A DNA stretch of 64,000 nucleotides from Gavia stellata. Lineage: Eukaryota; Chordata; Aves; Gaviiformes; Gaviidae. Below the pieces are notes generated by a model. That model did not search any database. It was given only the letters and a program-made list of their open reading frames with translations, and was not told the DNA's origin. The DNA lies in the NCBI RefSeq assembly GCF_030936135.1, contig NC_082613.1, forward strand, positions 3,348,001-3,412,000, written 5' to 3'. The translations under genes and the position numbers were made by a program. Shown here piece by piece: positions 14,101 through 24,100 of the stretch (the stretch's first letter is position 1; the number at the start of each line of letters is the position of its first letter).

Positions 14101-17100
14101 CTATGCGAAGAGCATCAGCATTTATCACTTTTCTAAAATTAAGTCTGCTTTACACCCCCTATTTCTTTCATCAGCTCAACATGTAAGCTTGTGGGTTTGC
14201 TTTTTTTATTCCAATTACGGAACCAGTGCTAAAAACAACCTCCATCAGAAAAATTATGCCAGTATAAAAGTGCTCTTCACTGTTTCCAGGTGAAACAAGC
14301 CCCATGTTGGTCTAAGTGCCCATTAACATGGCTGTAGATGTCTCCTGGCAGGAGGCAGTAATGATCGTGTAGACACTCCCCGTCTTTGCTGGGGATTTTG
14401 CCGGTGCAAAGTCCGGCCGTGCCGGCTGCCCTGTAAGTGTAGCGCCTGTTTTAAGACCCAGAGATCTAATCGGACGGCCAAAACCACACGTGTCCTTTCC
14501 GAATCAGAGCTACAGACCCTGGGTGAGGCTGATGGAGAGACCTCAACTGCTTTCAGAGCAACCTGCAGTGCCCCATAAAGCTTCTCCCCAGGGAGACGCT
14601 TCACCCTCCCACCCCATCACTGTCCCAGGGTGAAACTTGGCACAGCCACTGTCGAGACTGGAACTGAGAGGTCAAAACCAAGCTGAGTGTCATTAAAAAA
14701 GCACCGAGCAGAGGAAAACATGAGAATAATTTCCAGTACTGATCACTGATATGTCCTCCGATAATCTGTGTCAAGCAGTAGCCCCAGAAGAAGCTGCTGA
14801 GCACTATGCCGGACTGCTTCTTGTCCCAGTCGAAGTGGGTGCTCAGGGCGACGGCGCAGATGGGCACGGTGACGCGGGCGCAGTACAGCAGGCACGTCCC
14901 CAGCAGCAACATCACCGTCCAGATGCGGGACTCGGGCCTGCGAGGATGGAGAGGAAGATGGGGAAAGGGCAGAGGGAATGGTCTGCCTGATAGATCCATG
15001 CCCAGCGAGGACTTACTGGTCAGACTGGTTTGCTTACAAGCCGTTAACGAATCTGTCTTGATAAAATAAAGGTCAGCGCAAACCCCTGTGGCACAGCATT
15101 TCTGACACAGAGCGTACCGCGTCTGGTGACATTCATGTGCGATGCTAACTTTCTTCCCAAACATTATTTGACCCCAGCAGCAAAACAATAGTGTCTGTCC
15201 GTAGGCTGCAAGGTGGAACAGGCTGCTCGGACACCGCTGACCGCAGATCAAGGGAAAGGCAGGGGGGAAACCAGGTTGGTTTGCTTTTTTCCCCAAACAA
15301 AAGCTTTAGAAACTGTTCCTTAAAAGATAAGGATAACAAAGGAAAGGTCAGTGCATGAGGTTGGAAGCATTTGCATGAGACACACCGTCTTGGTAGCAAA
15401 CATTTGTCATTTGGCATTCCTAGCCATTCCCCAAGGGAGGTGGCCGTGTGTTACCCTTCCTAACCAGGAATGGCATGGAGGAATGCTTTAGTGCCAGACA
15501 AGACAGGATGGGGCTGAATAGCCCAGAGAGAGGAGCAAGATAATCCAGCCTGGCCTGATAAGATGTTTAAGATGATATTATTAGCGATATGTTAACAGAA
15601 CGTATTCAGTTTTGGTACACAAACACTCAGCCCCAAGAAAAGTGCTCCTGCAGAAGATGCAGGCTGGAAATAAGTGGGAAGGCAATTTTCTCCTGCTCCA
15701 AGTCAGCAATGTGCTTCTGGAGCCGAGACCCACATTTTGCTGCGAACTTCAGGCCCCAGGTGTAGGTGAACTCCTCTGCCGTCCCGCAGCCCCGCTAACG
15801 GCAGTCCGGGTCCCCCTTTGCCCGTGAATTACGGAGTTAAAAGCTTAGTGAGAACAGCCGCTATTCCTATTATTTGTGTTTGGTTATTTTTCTGCCCAGA
15901 GGCTGGAGCACAAAGCACTGAGCAAACAGACTCTCTCTGCCCCAGAGATGACTGTGGAATTCACTGTACCGGGGCATTAACCTCTGTGCTTTCCACCCTA
16001 CTGAACATACCTGCCTTCTGCATGGGAAACAACCTGGGTCACTTTTTCTATTGAACTGAGCACTTCTTTCTCCGTACTGGAATTATGATAAATGTAGGTT
16101 AATCCCACACAGCACAAAACCATTTATAAAGGTGTCAAACGGCCCGTCACGGGGGGAGGCAAAGGAACAATGAAAAGTAAAACCCGCCGGGCAGCTGTGC
16201 CCGCTGGAGGGGAATTTATTGCTGTTTCCCAACGAGGCAGATAAGCAGCTCAGTGCCAACCTCTGGCAGGAGGAACTGGAAGTGTTTCAGCTGGTGCTTT
16301 GAAGGTTGGAACTGTCTTTACTGTGCACACGTACAAATGTCCAAAATAACACAGGAACTAGAAAACCTCACGTATCTTTGCTGGAGGAATAAGTAACCAA
16401 GGGTTGACCTGCCTCAGCCACTTGAACTGGCTGATAAATGCTCTCCCAGTCCCTCCTGGTCTTACGCCAAGAGGAAGACAGGCAGCAATCACATCTTAAT
16501 TTGCTGCAAAACTAAAGGTGATTTTTTTTTTCAATCGCCTGCCCCAGCCGGCTCTGGCAGCAGCGGCTCCGCCGACTTCAGCTTGCTACAGCAAAGCACA
16601 GCGAACCAAAGGCTCCCGAACACCGAGTGTCCGGGTCAGACCAACCCCAGCGGGATGATACAGGCAGGCGGTTTTGGGTACAGATCCCTCACTGGAGGCA
16701 GAGGGCAAGTGGGGAGTAACCGGTGATGGAAAGTGATATGGAGAGCCCTCAGAAGGGTGCCTCAAGACGATCCGGGATTGGATGTATGCAGGTATAAGCG
16801 ACCGACCCGTGCCTGCCTAACGAGTGCTTCTGCACCCGCAGAAATGGGCTGTTGCCAGGCCGGGGCCATAATCTCTCCCGTTATCTACAGCGGCACAGCG
16901 CCGATTAATTTGAGCTATTGAACCTGCAACAATTGAGGTGACCAAGTAAAACGCAGCAGCCTGCGATGCGCGTAGGTATTTCTTATTATTTAGCTGCTGA
17001 AACAGTTTTCTAAATTGTGCTTTTCCCCCCGAAGCAAAGGGAGACCTTTATGAGCTTCCTCACTGTCTGGAGGGGGGCTGAGCTCCGCCTCTTCTCCCAG

Positions 17101-20100
17101 CAGTTCTTCTGATGAGCGCAGCAGCCTTTTAATGGGATATTAGATCGACGGTTCTTCCTTTCGACGGTTCTTCCTTGGCCGTAAACCCTATATGGCTGTG
17201 CAAGGTGTAAGATGGAGAGAAAAAGTCCTGCACAGCTCAACTAGTCTTTACTCCGCTTCTCTTTATAATATTGCCAAGGTCTGCTCCCTCCAGCGGGTGT
17301 TTGCAACTAGGAAAAGCAAAACCCACGTGCAGCAATGCTGGTGTCCGAGATGCAGGCGGAGGGAGCGCAGTTTGGTACTAATGGACGGAACCCAAAAAAG
17401 CAACGAGCAGGCTGCAGAGCGGCTCTGGCGTCGGGGCGGAGGGGATGCTGTGAGCTCCCAGCCTTCTTCCTCGCCCCGATGAGGCGGGCAGAGTCACCCA
17501 CGTCCCCAGCCCCTGCGGTGGGGGCACGCAGGCGGGTTTGGGGGTGGCGAGGGGGGGGCAGCCGGGCCAGCAGTGCTGGGCTATCCAGGCAGTAAGTCCG
17601 ACCTGCCTGAGAGCAGGGCACAAAGTGCCACGTGGGTCCCCGCAAGGGCAAGACACCATTCAAAGCGCAGCTCAGAGACAGCGGCGGGAAGGGATTGCCA
17701 AGCAGAGACGTTCTCCAGACAAGCCTCCTCCCCAGCTGATGTTCTGACAAGACTCCAGCGAATTATCTTCTCTTGACTTCTATTCTTTTTCAAAAGCACT
17801 AAATATGTCTCTGGGTATATGACACAGTCTCAATGCTCTCTTTGATTACTACTCCAATCAATACATCTATATTCTTTTCCTATGTGTTTAAATGCCTCGG
17901 TAGAGACTTATGCTCAAAACAAGTGGGGAGTATAAAGACAGCTTCAGACTACCACTTGCTCCATAGGTAGCATATCCAGCTAGGAAAATCCACTCAAATA
18001 ATATGAATGTCAAATGTAATCACTAGCTGCCCACACCCACCTGAAAGCATGGCAAGAATTATTTCTCTGCAAGGACAATGATGTGCTTGCATCAGAGGAA
18101 AGAGCTTTGTAAATGCATTTTCTCCTAATTATAGTTATCACAGAGGCTGCCGATGAGTCAATGTTCCGCTCAGTGCAAAACAACAACAGTAAAGGTTACA
18201 GGAGAAACCACGACTGGCACAAAGGGGAAAAATCAAAACTCTCCTTCAAAAACTAAGGAATAATATCAAATCAAACAACAGGCTTTGGGGGTAACACTGG
18301 CCATCCGAGAAGCGGAGCTCTACCAGTGTTAACAAATTAAATCTAATGGCCTCCCTGATGAGGGAGATAGCCAAACTGAGTCAGAGTAAAGCACATCTAA
18401 AACTAAGGAAGTCACAGCCCTTGGCGTCATCGGTGTCACCGTGGCAGGCGGACAGACCGAGCATCTCCCCACAACCCTGTGCCGGTCCTGGCCGACCCCC
18501 GGCTACACGGGGCAGAAGCCTCTGCGAGAGGGAGCAGCCACCTCCAAACCATCGGCAGGTGAATCACCGGAGCTTGTCCGGAGCCACCTAATTGCCTTAA
18601 TTGGGTGCCGCGTGACGGCGGCGGCAGCTCCTCGCTGCCCAGCCCGTGCTCTCCTGACCCGTCACGCCTTTCTGCTTACAAGAAGCAGGCGCTGCAGGTG
18701 CATCCCCTTCTGCATGGCCCCAAGACCCTCTTTACCGAGCGAAGCAGCCATGCAGCTAGAAAACGCTTCCTATTTCATAAACCTCCAACCACCACACAGA
18801 CAGACTATAATTAGCTCGAGCCGTAATGACTCGTCCTGGGCGGCTTTTTGTACGGCAGCAGCCCTACGTTTGAGCAGCCCTGTCTCACAGCCCTCGGCTC
18901 TCCGCCTCCAAACGCAGCCCTGGGTGCTGGGCGGTCAGTTTTGCTTTGAAGCACCTAGTGATTCCCTTGGGACCCAGCTCCCACCAACCAAACGGGTCCC
19001 CTGCTTAGGGCACGGTGGTTTAGACTGTTTTTTAAGGATGCCTGAGAGCCCCAAAGGAGCAAAACCAAGCCAAGCTGTCCTGCAGTGGAAGCCGTCCTGC
19101 AGCATAGGCTATCTTTATTTGCAGTGTGTTTTCTTGCTGGAGGAATTTCTCCGGTAGATGCCACAGAGCAAATATTTATTCAACTTTACTTCTTGTGACT
19201 TGCCTCCCTCCTTTCCCCCAGTTTGCAGGTCTGTCTGTTCGCAGACACTGCAGGTCACTGTTAAAATGGGCTTGCTGGAGTTTAGGCTATCAATTAGATT
19301 ACAGTTTAGTACTCCCTTCAAGGCACGAGTCTGGACCGTCAGGTATTTTCAGGTGGTAAGAGAGCTGCGTTAGACAGCAAGACTTCGAACAGTCTGTCCC
19401 AGCAACAGCTCTTGGCCAGAAGCCATCTCCAAGGTTTGTGGGTGTTTTCCATAACTGGAATGGGAAGTGGGAGAAGAACCGGGAGCTGCAGCTCCCGATC
19501 TGCATCGGAGCTGTGCCACGGCCAGGCTGGGAGCAGGTATCGGCGGCGGGGCATACCGCCCACCCCCAGGGCATCTCTACCGCAGTTCTTGTCTGTAAAA
19601 AGAGACTAAAAATAGCTCAGTGGGAGATGCATGGAGGGTACATCAGCTGGAGCCACCGCCAGTGCCCCAGCCCACTTGCTCGTCCCAGCCACCCGCAGCA
19701 GACACTCACCCGTCCCTGCAAGAACCCCAGGACGAGCAGGATGGGGATGAGCCCTGTGGTGGTACCGAGCTCCCAGCCACGCCGCAGGGCCACCAGCTCC
19801 AAACCAAGGGCACACAGCAGCCCAAGCACAGGGCCACCTCCCAGGGGAACATCCCCAGCGTGGGCAGCCGGTGCCTGCGGTCCCCCCCGCGCCTGCTCGC
19901 CTGCCGCACCACAGCCTGGGGACGTTCTCCTCCCCGTGACCCGTTCCCAGCCCCGTGGGAGCATCCCCCTTCGAAAACCTCTTTTCCAGCTTACCTGCCT
20001 ATGGTTTTAATTTACGGTAATCTCCAACACAACCATGGCTTGACTGGCATGGTGTGAACACAGCAGTCATGCAAACACTCCTGTGCGAGGAGATAATACC

Positions 20101-23100
20101 CAGGTAGTTATTTTTAACCCGGTTTGACAGTCCTCTCACTTCTCTCTTTGTTTTTCTCAACAACAATTTCTCCTTCCCTTGGAAATCTAACATGCTTGTC
20201 AAGAGAGAGACTTTTTTTTTTTCCCCTCCTTGAGTTGATTTTGTCGTGCTGCAGACCGGCTCCAAGCTAATGATTTGTCACTGTCAAAAGTGGCTTTGGG
20301 GTTTAGAGGAGGGGTTTTTCTTCCAATCCACCAGCTAACAGCCAACAAGAGCAGCACAGAGGACACAGGGCTTTTTTTCCTGGGAAAGCTGCTGGTTTCC
20401 TGTCAGCCTCCCGTGCACAAACTCCCTCCGCAGAGCCGCAGATGGCAACAAAGCGGTGTTCAGCAAGCGCGGCTCTGGGTTTATTCCCTCTTTTCATTTC
20501 TTGCTTTCGGCAAAAACGAAGATGAAATTAGATTTCAGCAGCTCATATGAGCTGGAAAGAGTTGTTAAGTCCAGGTGGAGGCGGTGGGAAGATGTAATAA
20601 TGAAGCGCATGCGTGGTTTGCATGCCGATCTAAGGGCATACATGGATCAGCCCCAAACGAAACGCATGTCTTGCTTACATTTCCCACATGAAAAAAGTTA
20701 TCAGCAAGGGCACGATTAAAAGCAGGGTGAGGAACTTGTACAATAAAAAAAAACCCCAACCACCAAAAAAAAAAAAATGCAACTAAAGCTGCAACATTGT
20801 GTTGACAAAAGATCAGGGCACAGAACTCAGAAATACAGCGTGACCGTTTGCTCCGGGCGAAGAGCGTGGTCAGGCGACTGGAGACCAGCTTGTGGCCGGT
20901 GGTGCAACTCCTTTTATCTCTGGAGCTTGAAGAAACTGCTATAATAATCCCTTGTCTTCAGGTGTAGCCAGAGGCTGGGAGATGCAGAGTTGGTTTCGGG
21001 AGTCATTCGCTTCCCAGGACACACTGACGTTTCCGTGTTGCGTTTCTCTCCTGGAGGCACCATCCAAAATGTGATCTCCTTGTCTACTGCTGGATCCGCC
21101 CGTGGCGTTGTGTGCAACCTTCAGCAACAGATTTCTCTTCTCAGCGCTTCAGTCTTCCCCCCGTTAAACCAGAGATGCTAAAACACAGCTACTGCCTGAG
21201 GAGTCCCGCGTTGGCATGCTAAGGTCTCCATAAAAAAGTGCTATCTAACTGTCCAGACACGCTACATAAACGCGAGGGCTTTTTCAAGCCCCAAACGAAA
21301 TCCCCGAGTGTTGTTCATGGAAAAGGAAGAGGAGATGTGTGATAACGGAGCCATTGGAAACCTGCAGAAAAGTTTGGGAAAGGCAGCTGGAGAGGCGGGA
21401 TAAAACGTAGGGCAAGAAGAGTGGAAGAGGAAGGAAAAGCCAGCTGAAAAAAGGGAGGACAAAAAAAGAGGCAGCATCAACAAAGATGGAAGAATCCACC
21501 TGCCAAGATAACTGTTTATCTCTCCTCGCACTGACGGTGCAGACAGATCTTGGAAGGCTGCCTGGCACAGCTTTTGTTGGAGCATGAAAGGAGAACCCAT
21601 GTCACTTCCCCCACTTGACGAAACCTTGCCTCCGTGGCAGTAACTCATTACTTGGAAATGGTGAGAGCTATTTATTTGCATACGCTGTTCGAAAACTGTC
21701 CACCAAATTGACTTTAGACCATCCAATGAGGTATTTTGCACAACTCGACCAACCTGCTCGCGTGATCTGGCGGATCGCTCCCCACTTCCCCTTCCCACCC
21801 TCCGCCGCCCTGTTTACTTTGGACCATAAAGCCTCCGTAAAGCCTCCCCAAACACGGGCTGCGACCACGCGTGCGCCTCTACGCCAGACAAGAGGGAGGG
21901 GATCTCTGCTTCTGTGACTTACTGCAATATAGATAACGATCTGAGTGGCGTTACAGTTATCCTGCTGCTCCTTCACATTAATGGGGTTCTTTCGATTACT
22001 AGCAGCCCTTCAGATGGTCAGAATCCCTTCCAAATAGGTCTGTCTTGATAAATAAATCATCTCATTTGTTTTGGAAAATGTTTTTCAAAGAGATTTGGGA
22101 AACAGTTCATTCGGGCCAAATGTATTTCATTTTTTCTAGAGGAAAAACATCTAAACGGAAACTTTGTTTCATGAAAATTGGGCACGGGGTTCTTCCCCTC
22201 CCACCACTCCCACTTCACAAAGACTTGGGGAAAAGTTAGAAAGGGGGAGACAGAGAGAAGGCATTTCCCTAAGTGCTTTGAGGGGGGGAAGAATCTTCAA
22301 ATTTTAAGCAACCCTAGTGCCAAAGGTCTGCTTTTGAGACCTACTGCCTCACTCTTGAGATGGGCGTGGGTTTGAGTAGACTTCCAGGTCTGTGACTGCA
22401 GGAAAAGTCTCCCTCGGGACGGCAGTTTAAAGCCGGCTATCGGCCTGCTGCCACTGCGGGAAGCGACCGATAAACCTCAACTCATCCAGCGGCTCACTGC
22501 TGCTGGAAGGGACAAAACCTCAACTCATCCAGCGGCTCACTGCTGCTGGAAGGGACAATTCCTCCCCTTGGCCACACGTTTCTGTGCCCTGGCACCGATG
22601 TCACCCGGCCCCGCGGCTGCCCCTCCGCTCTCCTGCCGGGGCGAGCTCGCCACGGGGTCACGCCAGCCCCGAAGGCGAAGGGGAGCGGGGAGCCCGTGGG
22701 GCAGGCCACCGCGGCGGCAGCCGGGCATTAGCTTATCTGCGTGGCAGCGTTAAACCGAACCAAATTTCAAAAACACGGGGGCAGCACGGGGGAATCCAGG
22801 GGCTCCCAGTCTGGAAAAGCCTCCGAGCATCACTTCCAGCTGCCGCACGCCACTTCTGAATCATCACCGCACCCTGCCTTGGCTGGGAGAAGCGGCCGAT
22901 CCTGAGGTCGAGGTGCGGGGTGACCTTCCCAGGGTGGCGGAGAGGAGCAGCGCTGCCCCAGGGATCCCAGCTGGCTCCCTGCTTCCCAGCCTCTGCTCCC
23001 AGCACCCGAGCACCCTGCGCCTGCCTATGCCCCTACTGTTAGAAGTGGGCAGTTTGGGCTTAATGGTGGTTTTAAGTATTTTAATTACTTAACTTGAAGC

Positions 23101-23880
23101 ACGACTAGCTGCTGCCCAGCTACTGTTCCAGACTTTATCTTAATTGATTACTACCACCAGAACAAACATCCCTGCCGGAACGCTTCGATAAGAACCTCAT
23201 AGTGGTTTCACCGGCGTGTTTAAATAACGGACCACAGGCCAGAAATAAGCTCAATTGCCTTTTTTTTCCCCTGCGTTTCGCAGTAATTCCCTATCTTCCC
23301 CCTTTCCTCCACCGTCTCTGTCGGAGCCCGGCGGAGTGAGACAGCGGGGACTGCCCAGGGCGGGGGGACCGCACCCCCGCTCCCGTCCTCCCGCACCCCC
23401 GCTCCCGTCCTCCCGCACCCCCGCTCCCGTCCTCCCGCACCCCCGGGGGGCAGCATCGGGGCCGGGGAGAGGCGGGGCTGGGAGCGGCCCCATCCCGGCC
23501 GCTGTCCCGGCGGGGAGCACCGAGCACCTCCCGCAACCGCCTCCCGCAACGGCTCAGGCTGCCGGGCCCCCTCCATCCCGAAGCTGCATCTCCCCCGGGA
23601 GCTGCAGCAGGAGGTGGCGCGGGGGGCCCCCGGCCGAGCTCGCCCGAGGCTGCGGGGGGTCCCGGGGCCGGGAGGGGACCGGCCGGGGGATGCGGGGGGG
23701 GGGGGGTCCCGGGCGGGCGCTGCAAGCAGGGGAGCGGCTTTCCCAGGAGCGGGTCCCGCCTTACCTGGACCAGTACGGGTCCCCGCCGCCATCCCGCCTC
23801 ATGCCGTCCTGCTGCGCGCCCCGGGGGCCGTGCTCGGCGCTGCACACCGGCACATTCCTGCCGCCGCCACCCGCGGCCAT
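5002..23880 (-). CDS. SLC17A9: SLC17A9 (vesicular nucleotide transporter, VNUT), complete, 13 coding exons
   Basis: This gene encodes a 12-TM major-facilitator anion transporter of the SLC17 family; the family member VNUT loads ATP and other nucleotides into secretory vesicles and lysosomes using membrane potential. Thirteen GT/AG exons on the minus strand join without frame error into 1,368 nt (455 aa from the ATG at 23880, or 429 aa from a second in-frame ATG; human is about 436 aa). Recognisable blocks in order are YWSRPE, LLLGTCLLYCAR, GIVLSSFFWGYCLTQ, GGEKVLLLSASAWG, LMGLLQGVYFP, WYGWESVFYFSG, LLSWLPTFF, VFNVVPWLVAIP, SLFSGFLSDHLINQG, FASASVGLQTFNHSGI and YLIETTGSW. All align with the human protein as I remember it. 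No stop, frameshift or missing block is seen, so the gene looks intact. The 3' UTR end was not located: no AATAAA on the minus strand lies between 4000 and 5001. The nearest clear one is about 2,350 bases past the stop (plus-strand TTTATT near 2646). Confidence 0.96.
5274..5303 (-). CDS. SLC17A9: SLC17A9 coding exon 12 (micro-exon, 30 nt)
   Basis: The exon encodes GVGNTGGALL with split Gly codons at both ends, matching human GVANTAGALA. The acceptor is tctacag and the donor G|GTAAGG. Confidence 0.93.
   Translation of the reverse strand: MLGIQVEPS
5664..5719 (-). CDS. SLC17A9: SLC17A9 coding exon 11
   Basis: The 56-nt exon (acceptor tcactag, donor G|GTAAGG) encodes GISVNVQDLAPSCAGLLF, matching human GISVNIQDLAPSCAGFLF. 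Confidence 0.96.
6208..6323 (-). CDS. SLC17A9: SLC17A9 coding exon 10
   Basis: The 116-nt exon (acceptor cttccag, donor AG|GTAACG) encodes VIGSGVSSIFALCLGQTSS then FCKAIVFASASVGLQTFNH, covering TM9-TM10. Confidence 0.96.
6877..6911 (-). CDS. SLC17A9: SLC17A9 coding exon 9 (micro-exon, 35 nt)
   Basis: The exon encodes YKTITIRKFMQ, matching human YRAITVRKLMQ. The acceptor is cttccag and the donor CAG|GTAAGA. It was found only by following phase between exons 8 and 10. Confidence 0.93.
7227..7314 (-). CDS. SLC17A9: SLC17A9 coding exon 8
   Basis: The 88-nt exon (acceptor ctttcag, donor G|GTAAGA) encodes GWVFNVVPWLVAIPTS and LFSGFLSDHLINQ, almost identical to the human TM8 region. Confidence 0.97.
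9399..9495 (-). CDS. SLC17A9: SLC17A9 coding exon 7
   Basis: The 97-nt exon (acceptor ttttcag, donor AAG|GTAAGT) encodes AVIIAQLSTASTFFTLLSW then LPTFFKETFPESK, equivalent to TM7. Confidence 0.96.
10405..10501 (-). CDS. SLC17A9: SLC17A9 coding exon 6 (central cytosolic loop)
   Basis: The 97-nt exon (acceptor ccctgcag, donor TG|GTAGGC) encodes LIFPIDYLMRGLSISKQ then VPWKQLFKKAPIW. This is the variable central loop, ending in the VPW-x-LF-K-W signature seen in human. Confidence 0.95.
11332..11462 (-). CDS. SLC17A9: SLC17A9 coding exon 5
   Basis: The 131-nt exon (acceptor ttgcag, donor G|GTAAGC) encodes TLVIGGAGSLLLDWYGW, then VFYFSGLLTLLWV and YLLSEK, equivalent to TM5-TM6. Confidence 0.95.
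12257..12356 (-). CDS. SLC17A9: SLC17A9 coding exon 4
   Basis: The 100-nt exon between gctccag and GG|GTAAGT encodes VYFPSLASLLSQKV, RESERAFTYSTVG and GSQFG, the conserved SLC17 segment after TM4 including the cytosolic RESERA turn. Confidence 0.96.
13012..13151 (-). CDS. SLC17A9: SLC17A9 coding exon 3
   Basis: The acceptor is cttccag. The 140-nt exon encodes IGGEKVLLLSASAWG...FLMGLLQ, the MFS loop 2-3 motif and TM3-TM4. The donor is G|GTGAGA and the split Gly codon joins VYFP of exon 4. Confidence 0.96.
14740..14937 (-). CDS. SLC17A9: SLC17A9 coding exon 2 (TM1-TM2 region)
   Basis: Acceptor CAG is at 14940-14938 and the donor is GTACTG. The 198-nt exon encodes PESRIWTVMLLLGTCLLYC through IGGHISD, covering the first membrane segment, the luminal loop and the second membrane segment (VLSSFFWGYCLTQ). 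It ends in phase 2 (CA) and is completed by A of exon 3 to give Gln. Confidence 0.96.
17145..17176. repeat. 16-bp exact tandem duplication
   Basis: TCGACGGTTCTTCCTT occurs twice in direct succession (17145-17160 and 17161-17176), in SLC17A9 intron 1. Confidence 0.85.
22472..22557. repeat. 43-bp exact tandem duplication
   Basis: AAACCTCAACTCATCCAGCG... is present twice back to back with a 43-bp period, in SLC17A9 intron 1. The two copies are almost identical, so the duplication is recent or has been homogenised. Confidence 0.85.
23371..23445. repeat. 22-bp tandem repeat, 3.4 copies, in SLC17A9 intron 1
   Basis: The unit GCACCCCCGCTCCCGTCCTC plus CC is repeated exactly at 23371, 23393 and 23415, with a partial copy at 23437. 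The minus strand (sense to SLC17A9 pre-mRNA) carries many GGG runs, so the RNA or DNA could form G-quadruplexes. Confidence 0.9.
23765..23880 (-). CDS. SLC17A9: SLC17A9 coding exon 1
   Basis: This exon encodes the cytosolic N-terminus, ending DPYWSR with the Arg codon split by the intron (AG at 23766-23765, then GT at 23764-23763). It joins to exon 2 to read WSRPE, which is also present in human VNUT, and the RRD-x(6)-WSRPE spacing agrees with human ARRD...WSRPE. Two in-frame ATGs exist: 23880-23878 (G at +4 but C at -3) and a second 26 codons later, immediately before RRDGGGD. The frame stays open upstream to 24126, so the start is not settled by stops. It lies in a CpG island with a CACGTG E-box just upstream. 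Confidence 0.85.
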
Positions 23881-24100
23881 GCGGGCAGCGCCTTCCGCCT
23901 CGGCCGGCTCACATCGCGGCGGCCGCCGGCTCCCTCCCCCCGCCGAGCCGGGCCACGTGTCAGCGCCTCCCCGCCGCCTCCCGCCGCGCCGTTCCGGGAA
24001 GTCCCGCCGCCCGCAAAGCGGCCGGGGGCGGGCGGGTGCCGCTGCCGGTCCCGGGGCAGCCTCGAACCCGCGGCGAGCGGAGGGCGCCCGGCCCGGGGGT

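Larger units (their letters stand above)
5166..14739 (-). other. SLC17A9: SLC17A9 introns 2-12
   Basis: Between the exons listed above the introns run from about 0.1 to 2.1 kb (the longest between exons 8 and 7, 7315-9398). All have GT/AG ends. I see no nested gene, transposable element or RNA gene in them. Confidence 0.7.
14938..23764 (-). other. SLC17A9: SLC17A9 intron 1 (8.8 kb)
   Basis: Moderately GC-rich intron with the small tandem repeats at 17145, 22472 and 23371, T- and A-tracts near 20211 and 20762, and the CpG island at its 5' end. No coding exon or known element was recognised. Confidence 0.65.
22560..24100. promoter_or_regulatory. SLC17A9 CpG-island promoter
   Basis: GC-rich, CpG-dense region around SLC17A9 exon 1. 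A CACGTG E-box (23954-23959, context GGCCACGTGTC) lies about 75 bp upstream of the first ATG on the minus strand. Several G- or C-runs are present, including 13 consecutive G at 23694-23706. No TATA box is seen. Confidence 0.7.

Noticed and set aside
14601-15296. Reading the 231-codon minus-strand ORF as a whole protein
   Set aside because: Only 14740-14937 is real (SLC17A9 exon 2); both sides are intron read-through beyond clear AG and GT sites.
18441-19157. 238-codon plus-strand ORF in SLC17A9 intron 1
   Set aside because: No similarity recognised, no partner exons in phase, and Ser/Pro/Leu composition typical of random GC-rich sequence.
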